Positions 16,401-25,038 are shown, counted from the first letter of the stretch. The stretch is DNA of 64,000 nt from G963662905 sp963676415 (GCA_963676415.1 OY781097.1:2728001-2792000), one strand, 5' to 3'. Numbers and translations: made by a program. Notes: generated by a model from the sequence alone, not told the origin.

Positions 16401-17234
16401 ATGAATTTTGATCAACTGAACAAAAGAGCCTGCAATATCCGTTGCAATATCGTCCGTTCACTCCGGGCTTCCGGATCAGGCCATACAGGGGGAAGCCTCG
16501 GGCTGGCCGATATTTTTGCCTTCCTGTATTTTTCTGAAATGAAGCATAATCCAAAGGAAGCAAATTGGCCAGAACGTGATCGGCTTGTTTTATCCATTGG
16601 GCATGTGGCTCCGGTTTTATATGCCGCTTTGGCCGAATCCGGATATTTCCCTCAGGAAGAATTGCTTAGTCTGCGGAAATTAGGGTCGCGCTTGCAGGGA
16701 CATCCCGGCAGGGACCACGGGCTGCCCGGGCTGGAGCTCTCTGCAGGAAGCCTGGGTCAGGGCTTGTCCGTTGCAGTAGGCATGGCGCTTTCTGCCCGGA
16801 TGGACGCCAAAAACCGGCGGACATTTTGTGTCCTTGGCGATGGTGAGTTGCAGGAAGGCTCTGTTTGGGAGGCGGCTATGAGTGCCGGTCATTATAAGCT
16901 CAGTAATCTGATTGCCATCATCGACCGCAACGGCCTGCAAATTGATGGCGAAACCGAAGACGTGATGCGGCTCGAGCCTCTTTCCAGCAAGTGGGAGGCA
17001 TTCAACTGGCACATCATCCATTGCGATGGGAACGATTTGCAGGATATCGCCCGCGCCTTTCGGAGAGCGCATCAGATTGATGATAAACCCTGCGTCATTA
17101 TTGCGAAAACCAAAATGGGTGCCGGAGTGAAAAGCATAGAAAACGATTACGGCTGGCATGGGAAAGCTCCAAATGCAGAGCAAGCAGAAGATTTTATCCA
17201 ACAAATCAAAAAACATCATGGACTGGATCAATAA
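16401..17234 (+). CDS. Transketolase, N-terminal (thiamine diphosphate-binding) subunit
   Basis: 277 residues, the length of the N-terminal half of a split transketolase. Seen are SGSGHTGGSLGLADIFAFLYF at the N-terminus, LSAGSLGQGLSVAVGMALSAR, and the ThDP-magnesium motif VLGDGELQEGSVWEAAMSAGHYKLSNLIAIIDRN (core GDGELQEG). Its partner subunit starts inside its last codons (17-base overlap), implying translational coupling and a 1:1 complex. The pair exchanges two-carbon units between sugar phosphates in the non-oxidative pentose phosphate pathway. Split forms also occur for related ThDP enzymes, so a different donor-acceptor pair cannot be excluded. Confidence 0.9.
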   Translation: MNFDQLNKRACNIRCNIVRSLRASGSGHTGGSLGLADIFAFLYFSEMKHNPKEANWPERDRLVLSIGHVAPVLYAALAESGYFPQEELLSLRKLGSRLQGHPGRDHGLPGLELSAGSLGQGLSVAVGMALSARMDAKNRRTFCVLGDGELQEGSVWEAAMSAGHYKLSNLIAIIDRNGLQIDGETEDVMRLEPLSSKWEAFNWHIIHCDGNDLQDIARAFRRAHQIDDKPCVIIAKTKMGAGVKSIENDYGWHGKAPNAEQAEDFIQQIKKHHGLDQ

Positions 17235-18162
17235 ATCAGATAAACCTACGCGCATCGGATTTGGAGAAGGAATCCGTGATGCAGCAAAAAAGAATAAAAA
17301 TGTGGTTGGATTGGGGAGCGATATCACTTCCAGTGTATCCATGAACCTTTTTGCAGAAACATTTCCTGAGCGCTTTTTTAGTTTGGGCATTGCCGAGCAA
17401 AATGCGGTTGGGGTTGCTGCCGGAATGGCTTTAAGTGGTAAAGTCCCCGTTTTCAGTACTTATGGTGTTTTTGCTGCCATGAGGTCTTTGGATCAGATCA
17501 GGATATCCTTATGTTATAATAATGTGCATGCCATAATTGGCGGTGCTCATGCCGGAATTTCCGTTGGGCCGGATGGAGCCACACACCAGGCTTTGGAAGA
17601 TATGGCCGTGATGCGCGTTTTGCCAAATATGACCGTACTTTCGCCCTGCGATGCTACGCAGGCCCGACTGGCCGCAATGGCAGCCATTGATAAATGTGAC
17701 GGGCCGGTTTATATCCGTTTCGGCCGGGAAGCTGTGCCGGATTTTACTGCTGAAGATCAGGATTTTCAAATCGGGAAAGCGCAATTAATGTGCGATGGCG
17801 ATGATGTGAGCATTATTGCTACAGGGCATTTGGTTTGGGAGGCCATCCGGGCGGCAGAACTCCTGAAAGCCAAGGGTATTTCGGCCCAGGTGCTGAATAT
17901 TCATACCATAAAACCATTGGATGAAAAAAGCATCATCGCGGCAGCCAAGAAAACGGCTAAAGTAATTTGCGCCGAAGAACATCAGATTGCCGGAGGTTTA
18001 GGCAGTGCTGTTGCGGAAGTCCTGGCAAAACATCATCCTGTAAAAATGGATTTTATTGGAATGAAAGACAGTTTTGGGGAATCCGGGAAACCCGCAGAAC
18101 TGATGGAAAAATACGAGCTTACCGCATCATGGATTGCCCGCGCTGCAGAAAGGATTCTATAA
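17218..18162 (+). CDS. Transketolase, C-terminal (pyrimidine-binding) subunit
   Basis: 314 residues from the ATG at 17218, which gives MDWINKSDKPTRIGFGEGI and a 17-base overlap with the upstream subunit. An earlier in-frame ATG would run deeper into that gene and add no homologous sequence. The pyrimidine-binding domain shows FFSLGIAEQNAVGVAAGMALSGKVPVFSTYGVF, with the conserved Glu of GIAEQN that activates ThDP. Then comes GPDGATHQALEDMAVMR and the C-terminal transketolase domain (HTIKPLDEKSIIAAAKKT, EEHQIAGGLGSAVAEVL). It works only with the preceding subunit. The stop is followed by a 475-base non-coding repeat region. Confidence 0.92.
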   Translation: MDWINKSDKPTRIGFGEGIRDAAKKNKNVVGLGSDITSSVSMNLFAETFPERFFSLGIAEQNAVGVAAGMALSGKVPVFSTYGVFAAMRSLDQIRISLCYNNVHAIIGGAHAGISVGPDGATHQALEDMAVMRVLPNMTVLSPCDATQARLAAMAAIDKCDGPVYIRFGREAVPDFTAEDQDFQIGKAQLMCDGDDVSIIATGHLVWEAIRAAELLKAKGISAQVLNIHTIKPLDEKSIIAAAKKTAKVICAEEHQIAGGLGSAVAEVLAKHHPVKMDFIGMKDSFGESGKPAELMEKYELTASWIARAAERIL

Positions 18163-18198
18163 ATTATTTGGAATGATGCCCCGGAGAATTTCCTCACA

Positions 18199-18640
18199 GA
18201 AACTATCTAGTTCGTGTTTGTCCATAGAGTCAGGTTTCTGGTTCAGAATGTTCGAAATAGAGGTGTTCTTGGTATTAAAAATAAGGTTCTACTAGTAATT
18301 TCGTGGGTAATCATAATGTTTGAAAAAATGACTATGCCGATATTTATTAATAAGCTATTGATCCCCAACAGATTCCTCCCTACACAAAGCCTTAATCACT
18401 TCGTTTGGCTTTGTTTCGGTCGGAATGACGCTGTTTATTAAGCGTTTAAGGCAAATGCGGCGAGGACACAGTAGTATATTTCAAACACGTCCTCGCCGCA
18501 TTTGCCTTATGACATTGTAAAACGCGTCATCCTATGTTTCAGCGAAACCAAATTGAGAGGAACCGTATGCGGGAAATCCGCTCGTACGGGTCTGCGGGGG
18601 AGCGGCGAAGTAATGAGCCGCTCTACCCGGAAACTATCTA
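18199..18640. repeat. Composite repeat region between transketolase and a T9SS cargo gene
   Basis: The 475-base gap 18163-18637 holds no gene. From left to right: GAAACTATCTA (18199-18209); a stretch to about 18262 resembling the reverse complement of the palindromic element near 27.3 kb; unassigned AT-rich DNA; an inverted-repeat element with GGCAAATGCGGCGAGGAC / GTCCTCGCCGCATTTGCC stems inside outer arms (about 18398-18555), related to the element at 3295-3576; a group II intron 3' end; and GAAACTATCTA again at 18630-18640. The exact 11-base direct repeat at both ends hints at one inserted block. Confidence 0.55.
18555..18637 (+). ncRNA. Relic of a group II intron 3' end (domains V and VI)
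   Basis: AACCGTATGCGGGAAATCC followed by GCTCGTACGGGTC forms the roughly 34-nt domain V hairpin, with a GAAA-type terminal loop. Directly after it GAGCGGC and GCCGCTC form a second stem with an outer GGG/CCC and an intervening TA, the position of the bulged branch-point A in domain VI. No reverse transcriptase/maturase or domain I is present, so this is a remnant that cannot splice alone. Confidence 0.65.
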
Positions 18641-19873
18641 ATTTGAGGCGCCCACAATATGCACAACCCCTTTATAAGCTTCTTCGCTAAATAATCCGCG
18701 GCAATTCAACACATAATAATATACGCCATCGCCGAGGCCATTGCCGTCCCAGTCGTTCATATAATTTGTGCTTTCAAATACTTTTTTGCCGTAGCGGTTA
18801 AAAACAGCCAGTTCGCTGCTGATAAACATATCCTCCAGCTTGGCTTCGTGGTTGTTGTTTTCTACGATTTCAAAAAAGTCGTTGATGCCATCACCATTTG
18901 GAGTAAAAACATTGGGAATCAAGAGGTCAACTTCTTTTATGCTTAGGTCCATTACTACGCTGGTATCACAACCGTCCGCGTTATTGGCGGTAAGTGTCAC
19001 CGGGTAGGTGTTTACCCTTACGTAAGTGTGCGTTGCATTATAAGTAGTTGCCTGAGCGGTTGTGTCCCCAAAATCCCACAACCAGCCTTCGCCTTCTGTT
19101 GAGGTGTTGATAAACTCAATGGTAGGCTTGTAAATGTATCCGGTATCCGGATCAATTTCAAAACTGATTTCCGGAGCGGGGATGATTTCCACAAAATATG
19201 AATCATCGTAGGGGCAGCCGTTTCCGTCGGTGATGCGCATTTTTACCTCGCCGGCAGGTAGTCCATAGCCTACCTGTGTTGTTTGCTTGGGAGCGGTAAA
19301 CCATAAAAAAGAGTAGGGCTCAACGCCATCCGTAACATTGATGGCCACCTGGCCTTTATCGTCCTTGAGGCAGCCTTTATTGATTTGCGTAAGTGTATAG
19401 GTGATGCCCGATTGGAAAATAGTCAGTTCGCCTGCAGTATAGTTGGTGGGTAGATCGACGCCGTCTTTATCTTTAAAATTACTGGCTTCCCAGCTTAAGC
19501 TTGTATTTCCCGCTGCAATGCCTTTAAATTGCAGTTGCAGCAAAATGCCTGAACCAAACATCAGGTCTTCTGCATTGTCCCATTGCATATTGATCGTATT
19601 TCCCGTATTGCTTACCTTGATGCTGTCCCTGAAAAAATATGGGTTTTGGTACGACATCGAATCGAATGAAATCAGGTTTTCGTCAAAGCTGATGTTGAGG
19701 TCGAAGCTGGCGAATGTAGCGTCTTCCAGGATCAGGCTCAGCGCAATGGTGTCGTTTGTACAAAGGCTGCCATCAGGAAATTCTGCGCCAATTATCTGGC
19801 TGTGAGCAGAATAATTTATGGTAAAAAACAAAATGATTGTCAGGAGAACCGGATAGAAAGATATTCTTTTCAT
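18638..19873 (-). CDS. T9SS-exported protein with cohesin-like, SprB-like and PKD domains and a type B sorting domain
   Basis: 411 residues from the ATG at 19873. A signal peptide (about 1-26, ending SAHSQ) is followed by a cohesin/CBM-like beta-sandwich (about 28-150, FDLNISFDENLISFDSM, LLQLQFKGIAAGNTSLSW). Then comes a SprB-type repeat (GCLKDDKGQVAINVTDGVEPYSFLW), a PKD domain (WLWDFGDTTAQATTYNATHTY) and a gliding-associated C-terminal domain (IPNVFTPNGDGINDFFEI to DGVYYYVLNC). The last domain is the type B signal for secretion and surface attachment by the T9SS. The role may be adhesive. The stop codon overlaps an 11-base repeat bordering the adjacent composite repeat region. Confidence 0.85.
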   Translation of the reverse strand: MKRISFYPVLLTIILFFTINYSAHSQIIGAEFPDGSLCTNDTIALSLILEDATFASFDLNISFDENLISFDSMSYQNPYFFRDSIKVSNTGNTINMQWDNAEDLMFGSGILLQLQFKGIAAGNTSLSWEASNFKDKDGVDLPTNYTAGELTIFQSGITYTLTQINKGCLKDDKGQVAINVTDGVEPYSFLWFTAPKQTTQVGYGLPAGEVKMRITDGNGCPYDDSYFVEIIPAPEISFEIDPDTGYIYKPTIEFINTSTEGEGWLWDFGDTTAQATTYNATHTYVRVNTYPVTLTANNADGCDTSVVMDLSIKEVDLLIPNVFTPNGDGINDFFEIVENNNHEAKLEDMFISSELAVFNRYGKKVFESTNYMNDWDGNGLGDGVYYYVLNCRGLFSEEAYKGVVHIVGASN

Positions 19874-19979
19874 GTGCATTTTGGCCAAAAAATTTGAAGC
19901 AAAGTTAGCAATATTGCTAAACGGAAAAAATTAAAATTTATTCCGTGCAATGGCTTGAAAAATCAGTGTTAACCAAAAC

Positions 19980-20345
19980 CTAAAACTGCCCGGTCGATAA
20001 GAGCACCAAAGTACAATACTCATGGATTTCAATTTCGGTATCTTTCAAATAATCCCTGATTTCCTGATTTTCCGTGCCGGGATTAAGAATAATACGTTTG
20101 GGGCTGCTTGCTTTGATTTGTTCAAAGTATTGTTTTTGCAGTTCAGGCCGCAGGTAAAGACTAATTGTATGGATATCTGTGTCTTCCGGCCAATGTGTTT
20201 GAACCGGTGTACCTGCAATTTTTCCTTCTTTGGCACCTAAAGCAATCGTTTCATATCCGTTTTGACGGAGCATTTGAACCGCTTTAAAAGAATATCGTCC
20301 CGGATTTGTGCTGGCTCCGACGACCAGTGTTTTTTTGTTGGGCAT
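19980..20345 (-). CDS. CoA-binding domain protein
   Basis: 121 residues from the ATG at 20345, chosen because the Rossmann core KKTLVVGASTNPGRYSFKAVQMLRQNGYE starts at once; an upstream in-frame extension adds a non-homologous piece. The single domain resembles the CoA-binding domain of succinyl-CoA synthetase alpha (YccU family), with GTPVQTHWPEDTDIHTISLYL, RIILNPGTENQEI and a final helix-strand. Standalone proteins of this type bind CoA; their cellular role is largely unknown. It is divergent from clpB, with about 240 bases between. Confidence 0.82.
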   Translation of the reverse strand: MPNKKTLVVGASTNPGRYSFKAVQMLRQNGYETIALGAKEGKIAGTPVQTHWPEDTDIHTISLYLRPELQKQYFEQIKASSPKRIILNPGTENQEIRDYLKDTEIEIHEYCTLVLLSTGQF

Positions 20346-20570
20346 AGGAAAATGTAATTTGTTGATTAATCCATAAAATTGGCAATGATAAAGCAAAGCA
20401 CCTAATCAGTGCCGCAAATATACTGAAAAATTGACATGATTTGTGAGTAGGAAAAGTGGTAAAATAAGCCATAATGTCATAATAATGAGTGTTTTATATA
20501 GCGTCCATGTCCATTTTGTCTTCTTTTCACCATTGGTTTGCTTTTTGATCTGTGGCCGTATGAAAATTTG

Positions 20571-20577
20571 AAAGGAG
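20571..20577 (+). promoter_or_regulatory. Strong Shine-Dalgarno sequence before clpB
   Basis: AAAGGAG lies seven bases before the clpB ATG at 20585. Clear Shine-Dalgarno sequences are uncommon among the genes in this window and in Bacteroidota generally, so this one supports the start and suggests strong translation of a stress gene. Confidence 0.55.
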
Positions 20578-20584
20578 AAGACAA

Positions 20585-23173
20585 ATGAATTTTAATCAAT
20601 TTACAATAAAATCACAGGAAGTAGTGCAAAAAGCACAGGAAATTGCTGTTGCACACAATCATCAGGCAATCGAAGATTTGCATATCCTCAAGGGGATTTT
20701 GCTGGTCGATGAAAACCTGGTGCCCTATATCATGAAAAAAACCGGGCTGGATCCCCAAATGATCGGCCGCATTGTGGACAGCGAGCTGCAAAACCTGTCT
20801 GTCGTTAGTGGAGGACAGCAATATCTTTCCAATGAAGCATCTGCTCTGCTGCAAAAAGCCCTGAAGCTGATGCAGAAAATGCAAGACGAATTTGTTTCCA
20901 TTGAGCATTTGCTGCTGGCTTTGATCGACCAAGGTGGAAAGGCCGGGAAAATCCTCAAGGATGCCGGTCTGACCAAAAAAAGCCTGGAAGAGGCCATTGC
21001 CCAGGTGCGCAAAGGTTCGCATGTGGATTCGCAAAATGCCGATGATAATTTTAATGCCTTACGTCGTTATGGCAAAGACCTGAACCAATTGGCTGCCAAT
21101 GGCAAGCTCGACCCGGTGATTGGCCGCGATGAAGAAATCCGCAGGCTCTTGCAGATATTGTCGCGCCGTACCAAAAACAACCCGATTTTAATCGGGGAGC
21201 CGGGCGTGGGGAAAACCGCCATAGCCGAAGGGCTGGCACACCGCATTGTAAATGGTGATGTGCCCGATAACCTTAAGTCCAAGCAATTATTTTCGCTGGA
21301 TATGGGCGCGCTGGTGGCCGGGGCAAAATACAAAGGCGAATTTGAAGAGCGCCTCAAAAGTGTGGTGAAAGAAGTGGTGGAATCCGATGGGGAAATCCTG
21401 CTTTTTATCGACGAAATCCACACCCTTGTAGGTGCCGGAAAAGGCGAAGGCGCCATGGATGCGGCCAATATCCTGAAACCCGCTTTGGCCCGTGGCGAAT
21501 TGCGCGCCATTGGTGCCACTACCCTCAAAGAATACCAAAAGTATTTTGAGAAGGACAAAGCTTTGGAGCGCCGTTTCCAGATTGTGATGGTGGACGAACC
21601 GGATACGCAATCGGCAATTTCCATCCTGCGGGGATTGAAAGAGCGCTACGAAACGCATCACCATGTGCGCATCCTCGATGAAGCCATCATTTCGGCAGTA
21701 GAGCTGTCGCAGCGATACATCACCGATCGGTTTCTGCCCGACAAAGCCATTGACCTGATCGATGAATCTGCCGCACGTTTGCGATTGGAAATCAATAGCC
21801 TGCCCGAGCCGCTCGAAAAAATCGAAAGACGGATTCGCCAGCTAGAAATTGAACGGGAAGCCATCCGTCGCGAAAAGGATAAAAACAAAATGGCATTTCT
21901 CAACGAAGAAATTGCCAATCTGAACGAAGAACGCGATCAGCTCCGGGCTAAATGGCAGTCGGAAAAAGAAGTAGTGGAAGGCATCCAGAAGGCGAAGAAA
22001 GATATTGAAGATTTTAAGCTGGAAGCCGAACGTGCCGAACGCGAAGGAAATTATGGCCTGGTGGCCGAAATCCGTTATGGCAAGATCAAGGAAGCCGGCG
22101 AACGGCTGGAGCTTAACCGAAAAAAACTCAAAGAGATGCAAGGCGACAGCCCGATGATCAATGAGGAGGTGAGTTCCGAAGAAATTGCGGAAGTGGTTTC
22201 GCGCTGGACCGGCATCCCGGTGAGCCGTATGATGCAAAGCGAACGCGAAAAACTGCTGAAACTGGAAGAAGAACTCCACAAAAGAGTAGTGGGACAGGAC
22301 GAAGCCATTGAAGCGCTTTCCGATGCTATTCGCCGCAGCCGAGCCGGTTTGCAGGATGCAAAAAGGCCGATTGGATCTTTTATCTTCCTGGGGACCACAG
22401 GAGTGGGCAAGACCGAACTGGCCAAAGCGCTGGCAGAATTCCTCTTCAACGACGAAAATTCAATGGTGCGCATTGATATGTCGGAATATCAGGAACGGCA
22501 TTCTGTTTCCCGATTGATCGGAGCGCCTCCGGGCTATGTGGGCTACGATGAAAGTGGGCAGTTGAGCGAGGCTGTGCGCCGCAAACCTTACTCGGTGGTG
22601 CTGCTCGATGAAATTGAAAAAGCACATCCCGATGTGTTCAATATCTTGCTGCAAGTGCTTGATGATGGCCGCCTGACCGACAACAAAGGCCGGAATGTGG
22701 ATTTTAAAAACACCATCATCATCATGACCTCTAATTTGGGTTCGCAATTGATCCAGGAGAAATTGAGCAATGGCTCAGAAGCCAGCGAAGAACTTTTCGA
22801 TGAAACCAGGGAAGCTTTGTTCAGTCTGTTGAAACAGAGCATACGTCCCGAATTTTTGAACCGGATTGATGAGGTGATCATGTTCCGTCCGCTTAGCCGC
22901 GAAGAAATTGGTGGTGTTGTGCGCCTGCAGATGAAGCTTCTGGCAAAAATGCTGGAGAAAAACAACATCAAAGTAGAAGTGAGCGATGCAGCCGTGGAAT
23001 GGATTGCCAAAAACGGATTTGATCCGCAATTTGGCGCCCGTCCGGTGAAACGCTTTATCCAGCGCAAAATCCTCAATGAACTCTCAAAGATGATCCTCGC
23101 CGGTAAAATCCAGGCAGAATCTGAAATCATGGTGGATATGGAAGGGGAGAATCTGGTTTTCAGGAATTACTGA
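20585..23173 (+). CDS. clpB: ClpB-type ATP-dependent disaggregase
   Basis: 862 residues, full length for ClpB. Order seen: Clp N-terminal double repeat (1-145), AAA1 with Walker A GEPGVGKT (about 205) and FIDEIHTLVGAG, and a long coiled-coil middle domain (about 405-525, rich in Glu/Lys/Arg). AAA2 follows with GTTGVGKT (about 605) and VVLLDEIEKAHPDVFNILLQ, then a small C-terminal D2 domain (RPVKRFIQRKI). ClpB hexamers pull proteins out of aggregates together with DnaK. The middle domain distinguishes it from ClpA and ClpX. It is monocistronic, with its own Shine-Dalgarno and a terminator. Confidence 0.98.
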   Translation: MNFNQFTIKSQEVVQKAQEIAVAHNHQAIEDLHILKGILLVDENLVPYIMKKTGLDPQMIGRIVDSELQNLSVVSGGQQYLSNEASALLQKALKLMQKMQDEFVSIEHLLLALIDQGGKAGKILKDAGLTKKSLEEAIAQVRKGSHVDSQNADDNFNALRRYGKDLNQLAANGKLDPVIGRDEEIRRLLQILSRRTKNNPILIGEPGVGKTAIAEGLAHRIVNGDVPDNLKSKQLFSLDMGALVAGAKYKGEFEERLKSVVKEVVESDGEILLFIDEIHTLVGAGKGEGAMDAANILKPALARGELRAIGATTLKEYQKYFEKDKALERRFQIVMVDEPDTQSAISILRGLKERYETHHHVRILDEAIISAVELSQRYITDRFLPDKAIDLIDESAARLRLEINSLPEPLEKIERRIRQLEIEREAIRREKDKNKMAFLNEEIANLNEERDQLRAKWQSEKEVVEGIQKAKKDIEDFKLEAERAEREGNYGLVAEIRYGKIKEAGERLELNRKKLKEMQGDSPMINEEVSSEEIAEVVSRWTGIPVSRMMQSEREKLLKLEEELHKRVVGQDEAIEALSDAIRRSRAGLQDAKRPIGSFIFLGTTGVGKTELAKALAEFLFNDENSMVRIDMSEYQERHSVSRLIGAPPGYVGYDESGQLSEAVRRKPYSVVLLDEIEKAHPDVFNILLQVLDDGRLTDNKGRNVDFKNTIIIMTSNLGSQLIQEKLSNGSEASEELFDETREALFSLLKQSIRPEFLNRIDEVIMFRPLSREEIGGVVRLQMKLLAKMLEKNNIKVEVSDAAVEWIAKNGFDPQFGARPVKRFIQRKILNELSKMILAGKIQAESEIMVDMEGENLVFRNY

Positions 23174-23192
23174 TGAACTGGTTGTTTTGTGT

Positions 23193-23398
23193 CAGCCCTT
23201 CAGGCTGAATGATTATTGATTATGATTTTAAACGGGGCTTTGCCCCGTTTTTTGATGTGTCAGCCTTTCAGGCTGTTGTCTGATTGTTTTTTACATTTTG
23301 GAAGGAGGGATTTTCAGGCTGACAGCCTGATACATTTTCGCCTGATGCAGCGCATCAGGTTGCAATAGACAATGATAAAACAGCAGCCTGAAGGGCTG
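23193..23398. repeat. REP-like palindromes beside the RAYT gene
   Basis: Four copies of one short palindrome family: CAGCCCTTCAGGCTG (23193-23207), CAGCCTTTCAGGCTG (23261-23275), CAGGCTGACAGCCTG (23315-23329) and CAGCCTGAAGGGCTG (23384-23398). The first and last are exact reverse complements. A further hairpin, CCTGATGC/GCATCAGG, is at 23341-23359. REP pairs flanking REP-associated tyrosine transposases are the known arrangement for such loci. Confidence 0.8.
23231..23254 (+). terminator. Intrinsic terminator after clpB
   Basis: AACGGGGC (23231-23238), a three-base loop, GCCCCGTT (23242-23249), then T residues. It lies 57 bases past the clpB stop, between the first two REP-like palindromes. 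Confidence 0.85.
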
Positions 23399-23416
23399 CA
23401 ACATTATGGAATGAAT

Positions 23417-24046
23417 TTATTCCCAAAAATAACGGACGTCATATTCCACAACACCATATTGCTTCATAAATTCCTCAACTTCCTCCCTGAAAGAAACTTT
23501 CCGGTGGTGCTCCTGCTGATTCAAAATATAATTTCGAACTGTATCTAATTTCGAAGCACTTACAGAAAATGCACCATAACCACCCTGCCAACTGAATTTT
23601 TTACACTGATTAATTAATAAAATTTCGTCATGAGAGCACAAAACGCAATAAGAGAAAGGGAGCGCAGATTTTTGGCGCACAGGAATAGCCGTAGCTATTT
23701 TGAGCACCAAAAAGATAGCATTCCTTTCTATTGCAGCGTTTTGGGCTCGTAATAGAATATTTTATGAATTATTCAGGGTACAATCCGTATTAGCCTTTAC
23801 CCACTTTGAAGAATCTTTTTTTAAGTGCTCTACAACTTTCGCCAAAGTGTAGTTTTTTGATAAGCGGAAAAGGACATGACAGTGATCTGCAACGGAATTG
23901 ATAATCAAAGCCGGACTATCATTGTTTTTCAATATCCCGCTCATATAGGCATGGAGTTCTTTATTCCACTTTTCATTTATAAAAGGAAAGCGATGCTTCG
24001 TGCTAAATGTCAAATGAATATATAGCTGTGATAATGATTGGCTCAT
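23417..24046 (-). pseudogene. REP-associated (Y1, IS200-like) tyrosine transposase, split by a 159-bp element
   Basis: The N-terminal part (24046 to 23774) encodes YIHLTFSTKHRFPFINEKW and the HUH-type VADHCHVLFRL. The C-terminal part (23608 to 23417) encodes FSWQGGYGAFSVS and the catalytic-Tyr helix RNYILNQQEHH. Removing 23612-23773 (a 159-bp inverted-repeat element plus one copy of a three-base flank) joins them in one frame as DCTL-N-QCKKF, giving a normal-length protein of about 155 residues. With the insertion both parts are open in different contexts and no full protein can be made. Related enzymes cut single-stranded REP hairpins. The gene body is otherwise clean, so the disruption looks recent. 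Confidence 0.85.
23612..23770. mobile_element. 159-bp inverted-repeat element inside the RAYT gene
   Basis: The left end AATTAATAAAATTT and the inverted right end AATTCATAAAATAT match. Similarity of the arms continues for about 50 bases (GAGCACAAAACGC against GAGCCCAAAACGC, then AATAAGAGAAAGG against AATAGAAAGG). Trinucleotide ATT flanks it at 23609-23611 and 23771-23773. It has no coding capacity of its own. Precise removal restores the host gene's frame, which fixes the borders well. Confidence 0.75.
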
Positions 24047-24114
24047 AATGACTGGGATTTGTATGCTGTTGACCCGCAGCTGATCTAATGGATTGTTGTT
24101 TTATGCTGATTTTT

Positions 24115-24876
24115 TTACATAAACCGCTCCAGGCGCTCCATCTGCTCCCCGGGCACAAACAACAGATCATCCGAAACCTCATCCTTTTGGGCTTTATCCA
24201 AAGGGGTGAGTTTGCTTTTATAAAGCGAATACGGTTGATAACCAGCTGTTGCGAGTTCTTTTCTGATTTGAATCAGATTATCGCCGCTGGTTTCCAACTG
24301 GATCAGGGGTTTATGCTGTTTTATGAAATCCATCATCAATGGAATGATATGGACTTCATAACCTTCCACGTCCATTTTAATGTAATTGCAATGCCGGATT
24401 TTTACAAAAAGTTTTGCCGGATGGCGCATTTCGGCGGTGAAACTATGGTCTGCAGCGGTGTTTTCTTCCATCACACGGGTAAGGCCATGCCGGAAATGCG
24501 GGCTGCCTGCCGGGATGCCCATCCGGATTTTTTTCCCGTCATCCTCACCCAGTGCAAAAGGCATAATCTGAATATTTTTGTATTTGCGGGTGTTGCATTT
24601 TAGGATATCGCGAAAGAGCAAAACAGGCTCCACACTGATGACGCTGCCGCCAACACCACTATATCGGGCAAAAAGCTTTGAGTAGTAGCCCACATTAGCG
24701 CCAATATCGATAATGGTATCGCCGGGGCGGATCAGCTTTTTCACAAAATAATGAAAATCAAAAGCGCGCTTGCGACTCAGCAATCCGCAGTCGAGCGAAA
24801 TAAAAAATGCTTTGCTGACCAGTTTGAGGTACGTTTTAACACCGAGTATGGAAAAGAGGGCTTTCTTAACAATCAT
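24115..24876 (-). CDS. FkbM-family SAM-dependent methyltransferase
   Basis: 253 residues. The core motif I region reads LIRPGDTIIDIGANVGYYSKLFARYSG, with the SAM-binding GANVGYY. It is followed by VISVEPVLLFRDILKCN (acidic residue of motif II) and the FkbM block CNYIKMDVEGYEVHIIPLMMDFI. A basic, hydrophobic N-terminus of about 45 residues precedes it. FkbM-type enzymes O-methylate sugars or lipids, often of surface glycans. No glycan cluster is nearby, so the substrate is unknown. On its own strand TACTTTTGC at 24893-24901 is a good promoter element very close to the start. Confidence 0.88.
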   Translation of the reverse strand: MIVKKALFSILGVKTYLKLVSKAFFISLDCGLLSRKRAFDFHYFVKKLIRPGDTIIDIGANVGYYSKLFARYSGVGGSVISVEPVLLFRDILKCNTRKYKNIQIMPFALGEDDGKKIRMGIPAGSPHFRHGLTRVMEENTAADHSFTAEMRHPAKLFVKIRHCNYIKMDVEGYEVHIIPLMMDFIKQHKPLIQLETSGDNLIQIRKELATAGYQPYSLYKSKLTPLDKAQKDEVSDDLLFVPGEQMERLERFM

Positions 24877-24892
24877 ATCAAATTACTTTGCC

Positions 24893-24901
24893 GCAAAAGT
24901 A
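24893..24901 (-). promoter_or_regulatory. Bacteroidota -7 promoter element for the FkbM methyltransferase
   Basis: On the minus strand TACTTTTGC fits TAnnTTTG. It would give an RNA leader of only about 10-12 bases before the ATG. Confidence 0.45.
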
Positions 24902-24940
24902 ATCAAAAGCAGAAAAGATCAATCATTGGCCTGCTTTTTC

Positions 24941-24948
24941 TATTTTTG
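24941..24948 (+). promoter_or_regulatory. Bacteroidota -7 promoter element for the TPR protein
   Basis: TATTTTTG fits TAnnTTTG, about 90 bases before the chosen start at 25039. Confidence 0.45.
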
Positions 24949-25038
24949 TAACGCTTTGGTGAAAATACTTTTCATGGGCTTTAAACGTTTTGACTTTGAA
25001 TGGCTCAAATTCATCACCGATTAGCTAAAAATCAGATT

